Source: Clostridia bacterium (lineage in GTDB: Bacteria > Bacillota > Clostridia > Christensenellales > Borkfalkiaceae). From it: a stretch of 8,517 nt of DNA. The notes beneath the pieces are model-generated. The model was given only the letters and a program-made list of their open reading frames with translations. It was not told the origin of the DNA and did no database searches. The position numbers were made by a program, and so were the translations under genes. The first letter of the stretch is position 1. Each line of letters opens with the position of its first letter. The stretch is from NCBI GenBank assembly GCA_900767885.1, contig CAAGAU010000008.1, positions 1 to 8,517 of the forward strand, given 5' to 3'. Positions 1 to 6,345 of this stretch are shown piece by piece.

Positions 1-57
1 ACGGTTATATATTTCTCGCTTTGGTCGTGGGATATTTCGCTAACGCTCAATATGACG
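1..57. repeat. Direct repeat, copy 1 of 2 (57 nt)
   Basis: This 57-nt block recurs at 110-166. The first 41 nt are identical, two bases differ (aa at 42-43, tg at 151-152), and the last 14 nt are identical again. Read on the minus strand it begins GTCATATTGAGCG and ends its core in AAATATCCC, which resembles a short dispersed intergenic repeat family (GTCATTCTGAGCG-type) that I recall from many Firmicutes genomes; that family link is from memory. No coding function is apparent. Confidence 0.85.
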
Positions 58-99
58 TACTTTTTTTTACGTCATTCTGAACGTAGTGAAGAATCCCAC
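27..99. repeat. Long imperfect inverted repeat (REP/MITE-like hairpin)
   Basis: Arms 27-59 and 68-99 are reverse complements apart from about seven differences including one indel. They are separated by an 8-nt, almost pure-T loop (60-67). The outer ends are GTGGGAT and ATCCCAC, and the inner ends are GACGTA and TACGTC. The structure looks like a short palindromic extragenic element. On the plus strand the T-run lies in the loop rather than after the stem, so it is not a standard terminator. No flanking target-site duplication could be defined because the element touches the window edge. Confidence 0.7.
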
Positions 100-109
100 C
101 GAAGAACTG

Positions 110-166
110 ACGGTTATATATTTCTCGCTTTGGTCGTGGGATATTTCGCTTGCGCTCAATATGACG
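110..166. repeat. Direct repeat, copy 2 of 2 (57 nt)
   Basis: Second copy of the block at 1-57, with two substitutions and a start-to-start period of 109 nt. It ends about 20 nt before the stop codon of the possible small minus-strand ORF at 186-299. Its 138-166 part could pair with 71-97 as an alternative to the 27-59/68-99 hairpin, so the three arms could form mutually exclusive structures. Confidence 0.85.
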
Positions 167-185
167 ACAGGTTTTTTGTGCAGCC

Positions 186-299
186 TTATTTTCTTTTTTC
201 GTGTAAAAATCTGTAAAATTCGTTAAGAATATCGCCGACTTCGGACGGTTCGGCGTTAAGTAATCGCTCTTCGAGATCGGTTAAATTTCGTTTTTTCAT
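186..299 (-). CDS. Possible small protein (37 aa) or gene remnant, unknown function
   Basis: Reading leftwards from an ATG at 299-297, a 37-residue frame begins MKKRNLTDLEERLL, ends FLHEKRK and stops with TAA at 188-186. It is charged and probably alpha-helical. Its codons (AAC, GCC, CTC, GAA) resemble those of the real genes here. No Shine-Dalgarno sequence or promoter is evident upstream on the minus strand. The frame stays open about 17 codons further upstream (to 350) and would add a very hydrophobic stretch (FLFTLFLLILPITVY), reachable only from TTG or similar starts. It could be a short peptide, the C-terminal remnant of a membrane protein, or chance. I do not recognise it. The rest of 1-363 holds only the repeats described separately. 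Confidence 0.3.
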   Translation of the reverse strand: MKKRNLTDLEERLLNAEPSEVGDILNEFYRFLHEKRK

Positions 300-363
300 A
301 TAAACAGTAATGGGCAGAATCAACAAAAATAATGTGAACAAAAAGGAAATTTATTTCATATTG

Positions 364-392
364 TTGACGAACTTATTTAAAAATGATACAAT
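364..392 (+). promoter_or_regulatory. Sigma-A promoter for the lipoprotein gene
   Basis: The -35 is TTGACG (364-369), followed by a 17-nt spacer and a -10 TACAAT (387-392). A TG at 384-385 makes an extended -10. Transcription would start near 399, leaving a leader of about 80 nt before the ATG at 480. The ribosome binding site AGGAG lies at 466-470. Confidence 0.8.
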
Positions 393-479
393 ATAATCGC
401 TGAAAGAGGTCTTTTTGTCCGTTTTGATGGCAAAAAAAACCCATTTTAACAGTAAATAATTTTATAGGAGAGAAAAAAC

Positions 480-2408
480 ATGAAGAAATTGTTAAGTCTT
501 TTGATTGCAATCGTAATGTCGTTTACGCTCGTATTCGGCACCGTCGCATGCAAGAAAGGTAACGAAAGCAATTCCGACACCACAACCGAAAGCACTACCG
601 GTTCGGATACTACTTCCGGCGGATCGCAATCGGGCGAAACGGCCAAAGAAATTAAAGTGGACTACGTTCACGCCAAATTTACCGCGACCCTTAAAAGCCC
701 CTCCGCGACCGACGTCGCAGCGGAAACCACGTTAGAGGATATTAAAGGCGACGTCTACGTTAAGTTTATAGGTACGGAGGTTGAATTTGCGGTCAACGCC
801 GACGCGTTCGTAACCAACCTGAGCGACGCTACCGGAAAGGAGAAAGCCGACGTTAAACTCGACGTGCGTTACGTGGGCGGCGTTTTATACGGCAGATTGA
901 CGGGTTCCGCCACTTCTGTCAACGGTCAGGACGAAAGCGGGAAAGACATAATCGAACAAGAAAAACTCGACGAATGCGACGTTTCGTACGTAGGCACTCT
1001 CGAGGAAGTTTTCGCCTACCTTACGGCTATGTCGGAAAAGGTTGACGAAAGCGCGTCCGTCGGTCAGAAACTCGTTATGAGTCAGATTCCCGCGATTATC
1101 GACGCGGTTAAGCAGGCCATAGCGGCAAGAGGTAAATTAGGTCAACTCGGCTTAAAGTCGTATCCGCAGATAACTTTCGACGTTAAAACGCAGATTATAG
1201 ATAAAGTTCTTGCCTTCGTCGAAGAAAACGCGGAAGTAGACCTTCTTACCATTATAGCCAAATTAACGGGCGAGAAAGATTCCGCCGTTTTGGAAGAAAG
1301 ACTTAAAAAGATATTCGACGAAAGTAAGGGCGAGGCAACCGTTGCCGACGTAATAGACAGACTCGTTGCGTTTATAGGTAACTATGCGCCTGTCGATATT
1401 AAGGCAATTTGCGACGGCATGCAGACCGAGGCCGGTTTAACTACCGCCGACGCCGTTGCGTTAGTCAAAGAGATGCTTAAAAGCCGGGCCGGTATGACCG
1501 ACGAACAAATCGACGCCATATTGCCCGCCGTTGCGGACGGTCAGACTATTTACGATTACGTTTATGCCGTAGCCAAAAACTATAAAGTAAACGATATAAT
1601 AAAGATGTTTACCGCGTCTAAACCCGGAGAACCTTCCCCCGACGTACCCGACGCGCAAGCCGCCGAAGGCGAAGCGCAACCCGATGCGCAACCCGACATG
1701 ACCTTTGGTCAAATCGGCGAACAGGCTATTGCTTTCCTTAAAGGGACTACCTTGTCGCAGGCATTCGGTATGGTTGCGGGCGAACTCACCCTCGCGGATT
1801 GGCTCAAAACGGCTAAAAGCATAGTCGAAAAATTGGAGTTGACTACCGAACTTGCGGTAAACGCCAACGGCTATCCCACCAGAATCGCGAACAGCGTTGC
1901 TTACAGAATAAACCTTAAAAACGTTTCGGGCGACGGAACGACCGACGCCATAAACGAGGGAACGGCTGCCGCCGCTTTCGATATCGATTATGCCGAAACC
2001 GTACCTGCGGACAAAGCGAGTATGTTCGTTATTCCCGCCGAGGGTTCGTATATCGCGTATCTTAAACTTACGCAGTACGGACTTACTAAGGCTCAGACCG
2101 AAAAGGCGTTGAAAGAGGGTCTTAAAGTCGAGATAGTTCCCGCAAACGGCAAGTATGCCGAATGGGAAATTTCCGTCAAGACTTCCGATACCGCGTTCGC
2201 GTCCGCAGATAATACCATTACTTATAACGGTAAAAATGTAGTTTGCGTAGAGAACGGCACGCTTGTGTTCGACGCGGAATTCTTTAAAGCGGTAGAAGCC
2301 GAAAAGAGAACCGTCGAAGTTGCGTTCGGTATGAAGTCCGCAGAAGGCGGCGATAAAAAAGTGAGTTATAGTTTTTCGCCCATAACCGACACGGCAAAAA
2401 ATGCTTGA
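480..2408 (+). CDS. Predicted secreted lipoprotein of unknown function
   Basis: The 642-aa product starts with a lipoprotein signal peptide: positive MKK, a hydrophobic core (residues 4-20) and a loose lipobox G-T-V-A-C, with Cys24 as the likely lipidation site. A Ser/Thr/Gly/Asp-rich linker follows (about 25-55), typical of Gram-positive surface lipoproteins. The protein should therefore be anchored to the outer face of the membrane. Residues about 58-170 look beta-rich with alternating charged and hydrophobic residues. About 175-380 looks mainly helical. An acidic Pro/Gln/Ala linker with an AQPDAQPD repeat occupies about 381-407. The C-terminal part again looks beta-rich and includes NANGYPTRI, which recalls substrate-free lipoproteins of the LolA/LppX-like fold; this resemblance is only an impression. 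The start is fixed by AGGAG 9 nt upstream. It is a single-gene unit with its own promoter (364-392) and terminator (2442-2478). I see no enzymatic motif and no domain I can name. Confidence 0.9.
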   Translation: MKKLLSLLIAIVMSFTLVFGTVACKKGNESNSDTTTESTTGSDTTSGGSQSGETAKEIKVDYVHAKFTATLKSPSATDVAAETTLEDIKGDVYVKFIGTEVEFAVNADAFVTNLSDATGKEKADVKLDVRYVGGVLYGRLTGSATSVNGQDESGKDIIEQEKLDECDVSYVGTLEEVFAYLTAMSEKVDESASVGQKLVMSQIPAIIDAVKQAIAARGKLGQLGLKSYPQITFDVKTQIIDKVLAFVEENAEVDLLTIIAKLTGEKDSAVLEERLKKIFDESKGEATVADVIDRLVAFIGNYAPVDIKAICDGMQTEAGLTTADAVALVKEMLKSRAGMTDEQIDAILPAVADGQTIYDYVYAVAKNYKVNDIIKMFTASKPGEPSPDVPDAQAAEGEAQPDAQPDMTFGQIGEQAIAFLKGTTLSQAFGMVAGELTLADWLKTAKSIVEKLELTTELAVNANGYPTRIANSVAYRINLKNVSGDGTTDAINEGTAAAAFDIDYAETVPADKASMFVIPAEGSYIAYLKLTQYGLTKAQTEKALKEGLKVEIVPANGKYAEWEISVKTSDTAFASADNTITYNGKNVVCVENGTLVFDAEFFKAVEAEKRTVEVAFGMKSAEGGDKKVSYSFSPITDTAKNA

Positions 2409-2441
2409 ATTTAAAAACGTTTAAGTCAGTTTAAAACGATT

Positions 2442-2478
2442 CCGCCCCCGACGCGTTTCCGCGTCGGGGGCGGTTTTT
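2442..2478 (+). terminator. Rho-independent terminator of the lipoprotein gene
   Basis: A perfect 14-bp GC-rich stem (arms 2442-2455 and 2460-2473) with a TTTC loop is followed by five T residues (2474-2478). It sits 33 nt after the stop codon and isolates this gene from the MATE unit. Confidence 0.93.
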
Positions 2479-2541
2479 CGGCGCGCGCGGCGGGTAAAAC
2501 GCTTTCCGGGCGGTAAAAACCATTTCGGCGACCTATTTCGG

Positions 2542-2570
2542 TTGACTTAACTTTGCAAAAGGGGTACAAT
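2542..2570 (+). promoter_or_regulatory. Sigma-A promoter for the MATE efflux gene
   Basis: The -35 is TTGACT (2542-2547), followed by a 17-nt spacer and a -10 TACAAT (2565-2570). Transcription would start near 2577, giving a leader of about 90 nt. That leader includes the inverted repeat at 2598-2648. Confidence 0.8.
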
Positions 2571-2597
2571 AGGCTTAGTCATTAGTTTAGATTTCCG

Positions 2598-2648
2598 ATG
2601 GCAAACCACGAGTGATTGCGTTTAAACGCAATCACTCGTGTCTGCCAT
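2598..2648. repeat. Inverted repeat with 34-nt perfect palindrome in the MATE leader
   Basis: The core 2607-2640 is a perfect palindrome: the arm CACGAGTGATTGCGTTT is followed directly by its reverse complement. Outer arms ATGGCA (2598-2603) and TGCCAT (2643-2648) extend the pairing across short unpaired AAC/TC gaps. As RNA it would form a very stable hairpin with a small central loop, lying between the promoter and the start codon. No T-tract follows, so it is not a standard terminator. It could be an operator, a leader hairpin affecting translation or RNA stability, or an inserted palindromic element. The first 15 nt of the arm after its initial C recur at 6275-6289. The sequence also reads as a five-codon frame (ATG at 2598, TGA at 2613-2615) with no ribosome binding site. 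Confidence 0.85.
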
Positions 2649-2666
2649 ATTAAAAACGGGTGGTTT

Positions 2667-4118
2667 ATGAACGGCGCAGGCGTCAAGGTAAAGAAAGAAT
2701 CCGGTATAGATTTAACTCAAGGTAAAATTTTCGGCAAATTACTCGCGTTTATTTTGCCCATAATGGCGGCAAACTTGTTGCAGGCATTTTATAACGCCGC
2801 CGATATGATAGTTGTTTCGCTTTCGGGCGAAGGCGACGCGGTCGGCGCGATAGGTACTACGGGTACGCTCATAACGCTCGTGTTCAGTATATGCGTAAGC
2901 GTTTCCATCGGCGCGAAAGTAGTTATAGCGCGCGCTTTGGGCGAGGGTAACGCCGAGGCGGTAAGGCGTGCCGTAAGAACGGCGGTCGTTACGGGTCTTT
3001 TGTTCGGCATTTTATGCTCGGGCGTAGGTCTGATCGTGGCAAAACCCGCGCTGCAACTTCTGGGTAACAAAGGTAAACTGCTCGATTTATCCGTACTGTA
3101 CACGCGTATATATATGCTCGGCGTTCCGTTCGTTTCGCTCACCAACTTTTTTACGGCTATTCTGCACGGCGAGGGCAACTCCAAAACCCCCTTCGTCGTA
3201 CTCGTTATTTCGGGACTTATAAACGTCGCGCTCAACTTGTTTTTCGTACTCGTCTGCAAAATGACAGTCGACGGTGTCGCCCTCGCTACGGTTATTTCAA
3301 ACGGCGTTTCGGCGGTAGTGCTGCTTGTTGTTCTTATGCGCGAAAACACGCTTTGCAAGGTCGTTTTAAGGGAGTTGCGAATTTATAAAGACTCGTTTGT
3401 AAAAATGCTTGAAATCGGCGTACCCGCCGCACTTCAGACAACGGCTTTTACGGTGTCGAATATGCTTATTCAGTCGTCCATAATCAAGGTGAACGATATG
3501 CTTGTCGGACCCGACGTCGAATATCAGCCCGTGGTAAAGGGTAACTCGGTTTCCACGAGCATAGAGTCGTTTTTGTATACCGCCGCGGCGTCGATCGGGC
3601 AGGCTTCGGTTTCGTTCGTGGGGCAGAACGCAGGCGCGAAAAAATACGACCGCATAAAGAGGGGTATGATAATACTTTACGCGATTTCGTTTATCGTCCC
3701 GTCGTTGTTTGCGGGCGCGGTTATACTTTTGCGCGATCCGATACTTGCGCTTTACGGTATTCCCCATGTCGAAAGCGGACTTGAAAAAATCGCTTACGAC
3801 GCGGCTCTTTCCAGAATGCTTTTAATGTTCATTCCTTATTTCACGCTCGGTTTTATGGAGTTGGGTTCGGGCATGATGCAGGGTTTCGGCAGGGCGTTGA
3901 CTGCCGCGGTTTGTACGCTTACGGGCGCGTGCGTGTTCCGTATTATATGGATATTCACCGTTTTTGCCGCCGATCCCACTCTTGACGCGATATATATTTC
4001 CTATCCCATATCGTGGGCGCTGACTTCCGCCGCGCATTTCGTAATGGCAACGATTACGCTTAAAAAATTGAAAAAAAGAGCGGCTGCCGACGAAGAACTT
4101 CAACGACAATCCGCATAA
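2667..4118 (+). CDS. MATE-family multidrug/cation efflux protein
   Basis: The 483-aa integral membrane protein has the length and hydrophobicity expected of a 12-helix MATE transporter, which exports drugs or metabolites in exchange for Na+ or H+. Two MatE repeats can be seen. The first covers about residues 20-180, with LPIMAANLLQAFYNAADMIV at the start and LHGEGNSKTP at 166-175. The second covers about 245-410, with GVPAALQ at its start, the typical GQNAGAKKYDRIKRG loop at 319-333, and MQGFGRAL at 404-411. The tail is Lys/Arg-rich and should be cytoplasmic. I chose the ATG at 2667. A longer frame from a TTG at 2616 would begin inside the palindrome and has no ribosome binding site. The site before 2667 is itself weak (GGGTGG ending 3 nt upstream), so translation may be inefficient or hairpin-dependent. 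It is a monocistronic unit, converging on the ABC exporter operon. The substrate cannot be told from sequence. Confidence 0.93.
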   Translation: MNGAGVKVKKESGIDLTQGKIFGKLLAFILPIMAANLLQAFYNAADMIVVSLSGEGDAVGAIGTTGTLITLVFSICVSVSIGAKVVIARALGEGNAEAVRRAVRTAVVTGLLFGILCSGVGLIVAKPALQLLGNKGKLLDLSVLYTRIYMLGVPFVSLTNFFTAILHGEGNSKTPFVVLVISGLINVALNLFFVLVCKMTVDGVALATVISNGVSAVVLLVVLMRENTLCKVVLRELRIYKDSFVKMLEIGVPAALQTTAFTVSNMLIQSSIIKVNDMLVGPDVEYQPVVKGNSVSTSIESFLYTAAASIGQASVSFVGQNAGAKKYDRIKRGMIILYAISFIVPSLFAGAVILLRDPILALYGIPHVESGLEKIAYDAALSRMLLMFIPYFTLGFMELGSGMMQGFGRALTAAVCTLTGACVFRIIWIFTVFAADPTLDAIYISYPISWALTSAAHFVMATITLKKLKKRAAADEELQRQSA

Positions 4119-4131
4119 AGTTTTTATTATG

Positions 4132-4169
4132 GCGCGGGCGCAAACGTAAAAGTTTGCGCCCGCGCTTTA
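4132..4169. terminator. Intergenic terminator hairpin between convergent genes
   Basis: A perfect 14-bp GC-rich stem (arms 4132-4145 and 4152-4165, loop GTAAAA) sits between the MATE stop (4118) and the permease stop (4176). On the plus strand TTTAT follows, a short T-tract adequate for a terminator. On the minus strand an A-rich rather than T-rich stretch follows, so termination of the ABC operon here is less certain, although the stem is symmetric. Confidence 0.8.
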
Positions 4170-4175
4170 TCGTGA

Positions 4176-5084
4176 TTATTTTCCTGCGTTTTTGCGGGAC
4201 GATATAACGTTAAAAAGTACGTATAAGCCTATAAGTAACGCCGTGCTGCCGAGCATTATGAGGTACATAACCCAGATTTCAACCTTGTTGCCGAAAAAGT
4301 ACAGGTTGCAGTCTATGCTGTCGCGGATACTTTCTACCGCTTCGGCAGGGAAACCCGAGGCGGACATTTCCGCAAACGCGCCGCGAAGAGTACAGTTTCG
4401 TATAAGGCTCGTTCCGTAAGTCCCCGGCAAAAATCCGAGAGTGTTTCTAAGTCCTTCGCCGAATGCCGAAAGGGGCATATACGCTCCGCAAATAAACCCG
4501 TACCCCGCGCTTACTATCGTTCCTACCGCCGAGGCTTGCCCGTCGGTGGATAAAAAGAAGTTTACGCAGGAAGAAAGCGCGGTGCCGAAAGTGGTCAGCA
4601 ATATAACGTTCAGTAAAAGGGATATTACGTCGGCAAAGGTAAGATGCCAGCCCGTTGCGGCAAGGTAAATAAGGCATGCCGCAGCCCCGACCGCACTTAT
4701 AATCAACGTCGACAGCAGCGACGACAAAAAGTAACTTATGCTTAAAACGCTCGGTTTTACCGGCGAAACGGTAAGGTCTTTAATCGCGCCGCTCGTCTTG
4801 TCCCTTACCATAAGCAGGTTGGAGCAGAATGCCACCGTAACGCAGCATACCGCCAGTAAAGACGATACGAGTTGCCCGCCCACGCAGCCGTTTATAACCG
4901 AATCGGATATGGTAACGCCTACGGCTTTAAGCGACGACCTGAACGAGTCGTCGTATACTTTTTTCAAAAAAGTGGCGTAAAGAACGAGCAGTATCACCGG
5001 CGTTATGAGCGACGGAAAGAACATTCCTTTGTCTTTAAAATAAATTTTTACGTTGCGTTTGCAAAGATATTTTATTGTTTTCAT
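4176..5084 (-). CDS. ABC-2 type exporter, membrane permease subunit
   Basis: This 302-aa protein has six likely membrane segments (about residues 22-42, 68-92, 115-142, 150-175, 184-206 and 271-293), the usual ABC-2 permease topology. The segment before the last helix ends in an FICGAYMPLSAF motif and is followed by a loop with LPGTYG, both characteristic of DrrB/NatB-like permeases. It would form the channel of an efflux ABC transporter powered by the ATPase encoded just upstream. Its ATG overlaps the ATPase stop (ATGA, 5084-5081), indicating translational coupling. GGAGG lies 10 nt upstream, inside the ATPase gene. The second residue is Lys and the C-terminus is basic (SSRKNAGK). The substrate is unknown; antibiotic, lipid or peptide export are all possible for this family. 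Confidence 0.9.
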   Translation of the reverse strand: MKTIKYLCKRNVKIYFKDKGMFFPSLITPVILLVLYATFLKKVYDDSFRSSLKAVGVTISDSVINGCVGGQLVSSLLAVCCVTVAFCSNLLMVRDKTSGAIKDLTVSPVKPSVLSISYFLSSLLSTLIISAVGAAACLIYLAATGWHLTFADVISLLLNVILLTTFGTALSSCVNFFLSTDGQASAVGTIVSAGYGFICGAYMPLSAFGEGLRNTLGFLPGTYGTSLIRNCTLRGAFAEMSASGFPAEAVESIRDSIDCNLYFFGNKVEIWVMYLIMLGSTALLIGLYVLFNVISSRKNAGK

Positions 5085-6001
5085 TCTCGGCTCGCCTCCG
5101 GTTTTTTACCCGTAACGGCAAGAAAAACGTCATCCATCTTGCCTTTGGTTATTTCGTAGTCTTTAAAAATTTCGGGATGAGCCACTATGAGTTTTGTCGC
5201 GGCGGCGGTGTTTTCCACTTCCAGACGATAGCCGTTGGGGATTTTTTCGTAAGACGAACCGAGAGTTTTAATTTCTTCTTCGTCCGCGCCGTAAAGCGTG
5301 ATAAAGTCGCCCGTATACGCGTTTTTAAGTTGCAGAGGAGTGCCTTCCGCGGCGATTTTGCCCTTGTTCAAAATTATCACGTAGTCGGCGTCGGCGGCCT
5401 CCTCCATATAATGAGTCGTTAAAAAAACGGTGGTGCCGTATTTTGTCCGCATATCGGCGATAAACTGCCACAGCGAGTTGCGCGTTTGCGGATCGAGTCC
5501 CGTAGTGGGTTCGTCGAGTATAAGTATTTCGGGATTATGAATAAGCGCGCGCGCCACGTCAACGCGCCGCCTTTGTCCGCCCGAAAGTTTGCCTGCGGGG
5601 CGATTTAAAAAGTCTTTAAAGTCAAGGCTTTCGGCTAAAACGGCAAGTCGGTTTTTAAATTCCTCGCCGTAAATTCCGTAGAGGGCGGCGCGACTTTCGA
5701 GATTGTCTTTTACCGAAAGGTCCTTGTCGAGCGCGGAATACTGAAAAACCACGCCTATTCTGCGTTTTATTTCGTCGGCGTTTTCGTCCAGACTCGTGCC
5801 GCAAATTTCCACGCTGCCGCCGTCTTTTTTAAGTTGTCCGCAGATTACGTTGATCGTAGTTGACTTTCCCGCGCCGTTCACGCCCAGAAACGCGAACAGT
5901 TCGCCTCTTTTCACCTTAAAACTCAAATCGTTTACGGCTGTTACGTCGCCGAAACTTTTATAAAGGCGTTCTATTTTAATAAGGTCGGTTTTTTCGTTCA
6001 T
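5081..6001 (-). CDS. ABC exporter ATP-binding subunit (DrrA/NatA-like)
   Basis: The 306-aa nucleotide-binding protein has the complete motif set: Walker A GVNGAGKST (residues 40-48), Q-loop Gln87, signature LSGGQ (139-143), Walker B ILILDEP (159-165), D-loop GLD (168-170) and H-loop His197. The roughly 80-residue C-terminal extension after the ATPase core is usual for DrrA/CcmA-type export ATPases. It would hydrolyse ATP to drive the ABC-2 permease encoded next. I chose the ATG at 6001-5999, which has GAGGA about 10 nt upstream. A longer TTG frame from 6019 contains that ribosome binding site and would begin slightly upstream of the predicted transcription start (near 6016). It is the first gene of a two-gene operon under the promoter at 6023-6051. 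The leader is very short (about 15 nt). Confidence 0.95.
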   Translation of the reverse strand: MNEKTDLIKIERLYKSFGDVTAVNDLSFKVKRGELFAFLGVNGAGKSTTINVICGQLKKDGGSVEICGTSLDENADEIKRRIGVVFQYSALDKDLSVKDNLESRAALYGIYGEEFKNRLAVLAESLDFKDFLNRPAGKLSGGQRRRVDVARALIHNPEILILDEPTTGLDPQTRNSLWQFIADMRTKYGTTVFLTTHYMEEAADADYVIILNKGKIAAEGTPLQLKNAYTGDFITLYGADEEEIKTLGSSYEKIPNGYRLEVENTAAATKLIVAHPEIFKDYEITKGKMDDVFLAVTGKKPEASRE

Positions 6002-6022
6002 AAACAATTTTCCTCGCAAATA

Positions 6023-6051
6023 ATTTTATCATTTGTATCGGAATATGTCAA
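6023..6051 (-). promoter_or_regulatory. Sigma-A promoter of the ABC exporter operon
   Basis: On the minus strand a consensus -35 TTGACA (6051-6046) is followed by a 17-nt spacer and a -10 TAAAAT (6028-6023), with a TG one base before it. The predicted start near 6016 leaves just enough room for the ribosome binding site before the ATG at 6001. It is one of the best promoters in the window, and no operator palindrome overlaps it. Confidence 0.85.
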
Positions 6052-6086
6052 GTCGTGTTTTTATATTGTAAGTAAATTTATCGTAA

Positions 6087-6305
6087 ATGACGGGTAAGAA
6101 TAATGCAAGCCGTGGCGGCGAGCGCAATATTATAGACCATAATTACCCCGTTATAATCGGGTCGGAGCGCGATTTTTCGAAGGAAAACGCCCGTATATGT
6201 GGTACCTATATAACGATACGCGGCGGCAAGGATAAGTTTTATCTGACGAGCGGTCAGGACGAGTGCGAACTGTTACGAGTGATTGCGTTAAAGTTATGCA
6301 TATAA
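6087..6305 (+). CDS. Doubtful 72-aa ORF, unknown function
   Basis: This open frame in the divergent intergenic region starts at an ATG immediately preceded by an in-frame TAA and ends with TAA. The product begins MTGKNNASRGGERN and later has a plausible beta-beta-helix stretch (TYITIRGGKDKFYL, then DECELLRVIALKL). Codon choice is not obviously non-coding, but GAG and AAG are commoner than in the neighbouring genes. I found no ribosome binding site and no good promoter in front of it. It may be a real small gene, the tail of a decayed gene, or chance. Its 3' part contains the 15-nt sequence shared with the palindrome at 2607-2640. I do not recognise the protein. The remainder of 6002-6462 holds the two divergent promoters and the pckA leader. 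Confidence 0.3.
   Translation: MTGKNNASRGGERNIIDHNYPVIIGSERDFSKENARICGTYITIRGGKDKFYLTSGQDECELLRVIALKLCI
6275..6289. repeat. 15-nt match to the MATE-leader palindrome arm
   Basis: ACGAGTGATTGCGTT occurs here and at 2608-2622, and inverted at 2625-2639. Only the single arm is present; the sequence diverges after a TTAAA. A 15-nt exact match between two intergenic positions in a window of this size could occur by chance but is suggestive, because the other occurrence is a perfect palindrome. Confidence 0.55.
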
Positions 6306-6345
6306 GATTATGTAAAATCGGTATAAGAAAATGTTTAAAAACGCT

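Noticed and set aside
27..99. Hairpin as a transcription terminator for an upstream gene
   Set aside because: The T-run lies in the loop, not after the stem, and the direct repeat at 110-166 points instead to a repeat element.
1..180. CRISPR array
   Set aside because: There are only two repeat copies, the repeat is 57 nt with imperfect identity, the intervening sequence contains an inverted copy of the repeat core, and no cas genes are present.
446..1712. Minus-strand frames of 66 and 83 aa overlapping the lipoprotein gene
   Set aside because: They are shadows of the lipoprotein frame, one of them covering its promoter-proximal leader, with no ribosome binding site.
2598..2615. Five-codon leader peptide (MANHE) before the MATE gene
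   Set aside because: There is no ribosome binding site, and the codons are explained by the palindrome. The idea is kept only as a remote possibility within the palindrome finding.
2789..4109. Minus-strand open frames (189, 133 and 95 aa) opposite the MATE gene
   Set aside because: They are shadows of the MATE coding frame and have low-complexity or Arg/His/Thr-rich sequences with no domain character.
4192..5422. Plus-strand open frames of 75-115 aa opposite the ABC genes
   Set aside because: They are antisense to well-supported ABC permease and ATPase genes and lack start signals.
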